Assembly (NCBI GenBank): GCA_016872775.1
Contig: VGZA01000039.1
Coordinates: 1 to 55,487, forward strand
From: Planctomycetota bacterium
GTDB lineage: Bacteria; Planctomycetota; Planctomycetia; Pirellulales; Pirellulaceae
Direction of reading: 5' to 3'
DNA length: 55,487 bases
Under the pieces are notes generated by a model, which was given only the letters and a program-made list of their open reading frames with translations, had not been told where the DNA came from and searched no databases. This document shows, piece after piece, positions 52,219 to 55,487 of the stretch. The number at the start of each line of letters is the position of its first letter. Position 1 is the first letter of the stretch. The position numbers and the translations under genes were made by a program.

Positions 52219-53154
52219 ATGGGCCGGTCGAAATCGAATCGGGAGCCGTCGTTAGCCCTGCGGGTCCTCGTGAGCCTCGCTCCGTGGCTGCGCCCCTCAA
52301 AATGGTTCAACTGGCTGATCCTGGCCGCGCTGCTGGTGGCGACGATCGCCGTGTGGCGAAGCTGGGCGCCGGTGGTGCTTGGCGATCGCCGTTACCAACT
52401 CCGCACCGAATCGATCGAAATCACACCGCAGCCCGCGTGGATCCGCAGCAACGTGCGGGAGGAAGTCGTCGAAGCCAACGATCTGGCAAGTCATTCGGCG
52501 CTCGATCCGCAAATTACCGTCACCGTCGCCCGCGCGTTCAGCGTCCACTCCTGGGTGGCGCGCGTTCGCAGTGTGCGGAAGGAATACCCTGCTCGCGTCG
52601 TTGTCGAGCTGGAATACCGCCGCCCGGTCGGCATGGTGATGGTGCGCCGCGACGATGGGAATCCGGGGGTCATTCCGGTGGATGCCTCCGCGATTGTCCT
52701 GCCGACCGACGATTTCGAACGGCAAGGCGAAGCCGAATCGCCGGTGCGCAACTACCTGCGGATCCATGTCGGCGATACGCGACACCACGGTCCGACCGGC
52801 ACCGTCTGGGGCGACGAACGGGTTGCCGCCGCGGCACGGATCGCCGAACAACTCAGCGAATCCTGGCAGGCATTAGGGTTACATCGAATCGAATTGGCGG
52901 AGGAATCGTCGGGTAACAGGGCGGAGGACCTGCTGTTCGACCTGGTCGCGAAAGAGGATCGACGCTATTTCTGGGGGCACGCCCCGGGAAAGGAACGTGC
53001 CAGCGAACTCGATGCCAGCGAAAAGCTGGAACTGCTCCAGGAACTCGCACGGGTGACGCCCGCCGGCGGAAATCGGATCGACTTGCGATCCAAGACCCGA
53101 CTGCCACTTCAGTCGCGTCGTCTTGAAGAAAACCGAACCAGCGACAATCGTTAA
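52219..53154 (+). CDS. FtsQ-like single-span membrane protein
   Basis: A 311-residue protein with a strong ribosome-binding site (AAGGAGG) 7 bases before the ATG. It has a short cytoplasmic N-terminus, one membrane span at about 33-52 (WFNWLILAALLVATIAVW), and an extracytoplasmic part. The segment WVARVRSVRKEYPARVVVE then LEYRRPVGMVM resembles the POTRA/beta motif of FtsQ/DivIB (PWV-x-V-x-R-x-P-x-x-x-x-V-x-E-R-x-P). Position directly after the MurB-like gene, as in dcw clusters, supports this. The C-terminal half is not recognisable. Its stop overlaps the convergent csrA stop by 4 bases. Confidence 0.65.
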   Translation: MGRSKSNREPSLALRVLVSLAPWLRPSKWFNWLILAALLVATIAVWRSWAPVVLGDRRYQLRTESIEITPQPAWIRSNVREEVVEANDLASHSALDPQITVTVARAFSVHSWVARVRSVRKEYPARVVVELEYRRPVGMVMVRRDDGNPGVIPVDASAIVLPTDDFERQGEAESPVRNYLRIHVGDTRHHGPTGTVWGDERVAAAARIAEQLSESWQALGLHRIELAEESSGNRAEDLLFDLVAKEDRRYFWGHAPGKERASELDASEKLELLQELARVTPAGGNRIDLRSKTRLPLQSRRLEENRTSDNR

Positions 53155-53360
53155 TCGACGTGATCGCGTGGCGCCTCGGCCGCTGGAAGTTGGTTGGGAG
53201 TTGGAATGTTGCCGTCGAGCAATTCGCGCCGCATCACGGTGTATTCCGGCGGCGCCTCAACGCCGACCCGTACGGAATTGCCCCCGATCAGCACCACGGT
53301 GATGGTGACGTGATCGCCGATCACGATGCGCTCACCGACTTTTCGTGTCATAACCAGCAT
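53151..53360 (-). CDS. csrA: Carbon storage regulator CsrA
   Basis: A 69-residue RNA-binding regulator that blocks translation or alters stability of target mRNAs. The start MLVMTRKVGERIVIG and the block VRVGVEAPPEY-x-V-x-RREL match CsrA. R44-R45 include the critical RNA-contact arginine, although the usual VHR reads VMR. The C-terminal tail (PTPNQLPAAEAPRDHVD) is longer than in E. coli. The ATG at 53360 is used; an upstream in-frame start at 53411 would add 17 atypical residues. Single-gene transcription unit. Confidence 0.93.
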   Translation of the reverse strand: MLVMTRKVGERIVIGDHVTITVVLIGGNSVRVGVEAPPEYTVMRRELLDGNIPTPNQLPAAEAPRDHVD

Positions 53361-53470
53361 GATTTGCCGCCGCCCACTCGCCGCCTCGGATGGGCGCGGA
53401 ACCGGTTTCACTGCGCCTTCCTGCCTCCAGCGATCGCGTTAGCCTAGCAGTCGACATACCCTGACGCAAG

Positions 53471-53511
53471 CCGCGGTCGAAGGGCTCAAACCGCAGTCGA
53501 AGGCGCTCAAA
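53471..53511. repeat. About 20-bp imperfect tandem repeat
   Basis: Units 53471-53490 and 53491-53511 share ccg-c-gtcgaagg and ctcaaa and differ at a few positions. The second unit runs into the stop codon of the neighbouring minus-strand gene. Confidence 0.8.
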
Positions 53512-53842
53512 CGTTGACCATCGGCTCGCCAACATACAACTGCAGGATCTGGCTCTGCACTTTGATCGCGCGAATCAGAACCCAGATCTGGTCAGGGGTG
53601 AATCTCTTGGGGTCGGAGCGCGCGAGATTCTCCAGTTCCTCGGTCATCGCCGCATGCTGGTCGGTCGCGGCCTGGATGCGTAGTCCAATCTCGCGCCAAT
53701 GATTGGTCAGCACCGACTCATCCTGAAAACAGTCGGGATTCGTGACGGTGTTCGTCAGCAGCAGACAAAGACGCGCGACGTCGCGCGTTTCCGCGTTTGG
53801 CTGCAACTGTTCAATTTTTTCGGCCAGCTTTGTGCAATTCAT
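53507..53842 (-). CDS. Small helical protein, unknown
   Basis: A 111-residue soluble, alpha-helical protein with no recognised domain. The start MNCTKLAEKIEQLQ at 53842 is preferred because GGGGGA lies about 5 bases upstream. The frame stays open to 54070, so a longer product cannot be excluded. Its stop is 146 bases before the csrA start on the same strand, so the two may be linked. It contains two Cys and no charged repeat. Confidence 0.65.
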   Translation of the reverse strand: MNCTKLAEKIEQLQPNAETRDVARLCLLLTNTVTNPDCFQDESVLTNHWREIGLRIQAATDQHAAMTEELENLARSDPKRFTPDQIWVLIRAIKVQSQILQLYVGEPMVNV

Positions 53843-54293
53843 ACACAATCCCCCATGTGAACTTCCGGAGAATTCCCAGTAAGCGAAAAGGATGCCGAAC
53901 GGATGGTGTGTCGGCCGAACTTCGAGCATTTCGCGCGTGTTTGATTTTCCGCGAACGCGGTACCACGCGAACTGCCTGCCCAACTCACCATTGCCCATGG
54001 TACGTCTGTAATGCAAATCTAGCTCGGCCTGATCCCGGCGAAAAAAAAAGCTAAACCGCGACTGCTGCATCAGTTAGGCCGTCCACGCGTCGCCATGTTC
54101 GGATTTTGCCACAGCCGGTTGTTGCGTTTGCGACGACGTCGCGAAAAAATCCCGACGGCCAGAAAATCGCTTGAATCCCCCCCAAAATCCCCACTTCCGG
54201 CTGGTTCATGTTGTGTGCGGGAATGAGTAAACTTCATGACGCTCCAGTTCCATCGGCGCGAAGTTCAACCAGGGCAAGTCGAGGAGTCGATGC
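53843..54293. other. Divergent intergenic region
   Basis: This 451-base gap lies between the small helical protein gene and the divergent TPR gene. It contains an A9 run (about 54043-54051) and the short palindrome gacgtc near 54135. The part up to 54070 is open in the frame of the minus-strand gene. No RNA gene or clear promoter was seen. Confidence 0.4.
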
Positions 54294-55487
54294 ATGCCAG
54301 ACTCACGTCGCCTGTATTTGCTATGCGTTTCCTGGCCGACAATCACTATTCTGTTTGCGATAAACCTAGTCGCCAGCGAAGCGGTGAATTCGGATAATCG
54401 CGATCGGCAAAAGTTGCTTTGGCAGTCGATGGTGCGAGCACGCTATGGAGCGCCGGGTGAAGATTGGCTCCAGCCTGCCTCGGAACTTGCTCGCCTCGAA
54501 AAACCGGCTGATGCGAACGCCGCCCCCGGCGAATCTTGGGCGGCGCTCCAAGGATTTGTCGGCGGCATGCTCTTCGGCGACCTCCAATTCGAACGAGCCC
54601 ACTCCCACCTGCAGCAGGCGGTTGACGTCGGTCAAAAGGTCTGGACCCGATCGGACCCGCGCTGGCGGTATCTCGAAACGGCCTGCGAAGATACCGAACG
54701 GTTCCTCAACGGCGACGCCGCGCTGCGTGCCGGATACGACGAATTCCGGCAACGATTGGAACGGGCGGGGAAGAACCGCGAGGAAAAGCAGTTCGCCGCC
54801 GCCCTGGCCGATACCGAATCGGCCCTGGCTGCCCTGGACCAGTTCCCGCGTTGGCCGCCTTCGATCCGTGCGGTCAGCCGCGTTGCCTGCGCATCGCGAC
54901 TGTTCCAACTCGGCCGATACGCGCGGGCTCATCAGAACGCGCTCGTGGCCTTCGCGGAACTTCTGGAAACCAACAACGACCAGGATACCGCCGGTTTCGA
55001 CGCCATCTTCCGCTGCCTCGTTCCGATCGAAACGGCACTGGGATACGATGAACTCGCCCTGGAATACGCCCGACGCGCCGACCAGCTCGCCGAACGCCTG
55101 CAAGCCCTTTTCCCCGCCGCGACCTTCGAATCGCGCATGAACCTGGCCGAAGCCCACCGACAGATGGGAAACCTCGATCTGGCTCGCGCCGCGTTCTCCT
55201 CCGCCGCCGAAATCGCCCCCGTCGCCTTCGGGCCCCGTTCCCATCTCCGCGCCGAGCCCCTCCGAGGACTCGCCCGCACAGAATACCTCGCCCTCAATTT
55301 CCAGCAGGCACAGAAATTCACTCTCGATGCTCAAAACCAGATCATCGATGACCTCGGACCCGATGCCCCCGAACTCTGGTCCACCGCCCTCCTCATGGCA
55401 AGACTGAACTGGCGACAAGGAAACGTCGATGCCGCCCGAGACCAACTCGAACAAGCAAAAGTGAGCGCTGCACGACTCGATTGGAAC
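54294..55487 (+). CDS. TPR-repeat exported protein, 3' end cut by window edge
   Basis: An open frame of 398 codons that runs off the end of the window. It begins MPDSRRLYLLCVSWPTITIL, a signal-peptide-like N-terminus ending near residue 28. Helix pairs of TPR type follow throughout, for example FGDLQFERAHSHLQQAVDVG, RLFQLGRYARAHQNALVAFA, MGNLDLARAAFSSAAEIAP and RQGNVDAARDQLEQAKVS. Codon use is strongly GC3-biased, as in neighbours. A long minus-strand frame on the opposite strand (54366-55454) is a shadow. Similar TPR arrays precede CHAT or peptidase domains in planctomycetes, but that part is not in view. Confidence 0.85.
   Translation, partial: MPDSRRLYLLCVSWPTITILFAINLVASEAVNSDNRDRQKLLWQSMVRARYGAPGEDWLQPASELARLEKPADANAAPGESWAALQGFVGGMLFGDLQFERAHSHLQQAVDVGQKVWTRSDPRWRYLETACEDTERFLNGDAALRAGYDEFRQRLERAGKNREEKQFAAALADTESALAALDQFPRWPPSIRAVSRVACASRLFQLGRYARAHQNALVAFAELLETNNDQDTAGFDAIFRCLVPIETALGYDELALEYARRADQLAERLQALFPAATFESRMNLAEAHRQMGNLDLARAAFSSAAEIAPVAFGPRSHLRAEPLRGLARTEYLALNFQQAQKFTLDAQNQIIDDLGPDAPELWSTALLMARLNWRQGNVDAARDQLEQAKVSAARLDWN

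Noticed and set aside
54366-55454. Minus-strand open frame of 362 codons
   Set aside because: It is antisense to the TPR gene. Its Gly/Glu-rich, Ser/Val-rich composition is the shadow expected from GC-biased codons, while the plus frame has clear TPR helices and runs to the window edge.
1-55487. tRNA and rRNA genes
   Set aside because: Gaps between genes were read for cloverleaf-like arms and conserved tRNA boxes and none was convincing; a dedicated scan (tRNAscan-SE, Infernal) would be decisive.

Overview
The window (about 62-65% GC by eye) looks like chromosome from a member of the Planctomycetota, probably a Pirellulales-like heterotroph. The main evidence is the dense set of families typical of that phylum. 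These are a PSD1/DUF1549-DUF1553 cytochrome-like protein, three DUF1501 Tat-exported proteins, a PVC-type dehydrogenase propeller paired with a HEAT/c-type cytochrome protein, a PQQ-like propeller, a pre-peptidase C-terminal (PPC) protein, and many intergenic palindromes. Gene order is loose, with many strand switches. No tRNA, rRNA, CRISPR array or intact insertion sequence was recognised.

Region by region: 0.1-1.1 kb is an RluA-type pseudouridine synthase. 1.2-9.4 kb is a sugar-acid island: two tandem exported Gfo/Idh-like paralogues, three enolase-superfamily dehydratase-like genes and an MFS anion transporter. 9.8-16.2 kb is a plus-strand run of PSD1, DUF1501, PPC protein and an unlisted 33-residue membrane microprotein, facing a PQQ-propeller/HEAT pair (16.3-18.9 kb). 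19.2-23.9 kb holds an SGNH-dehydrogenase fusion followed by a separate HEAT-cytochrome c gene. 23.7-34.7 kb holds an exported esterase with a probable frameshifted end, a YncE-propeller/phosphoesterase, a beta-helix protein, a Gfo/Idh oxidoreductase, a DUF1501 protein and a second MFS transporter. 34.7-38.0 kb is a degraded zone with small membrane genes, a PSD1 remnant, dodecin and a third DUF1501.

From 38 kb the window becomes housekeeping: a CobA-HemD fusion, a TPR protein, ribosomal protein bS20, a PIG-L deacetylase, a stand-alone CbxX/CfxQ-type AAA lid fused to a zinc ribbon, a small DMT-like membrane protein, an isoprenoid/NADP run (polyprenyl synthase, DXS, NAD kinase), CinA, a two-gene dcw remnant (MurB-like, FtsQ-like), CsrA, and a TPR gene cut by the window edge.

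How they may work together: the first half reads as outer-compartment carbohydrate use. Exported oxidoreductase-like, esterase, beta-helix and SGNH proteins would act on polymers or sugar acids, MFS carriers import the acids, and cytosolic enolase-superfamily enzymes dehydrate them. The PSD1, cytochrome and PQQ-like proteins may supply extracytoplasmic electron transfer. The most unusual items are the AAA-lid/zinc-ribbon protein, the 33-residue membrane peptide, a MurB-like protein lacking the catalytic serine, and the FtsQ-like gene in a lineage that generally lacks FtsZ.
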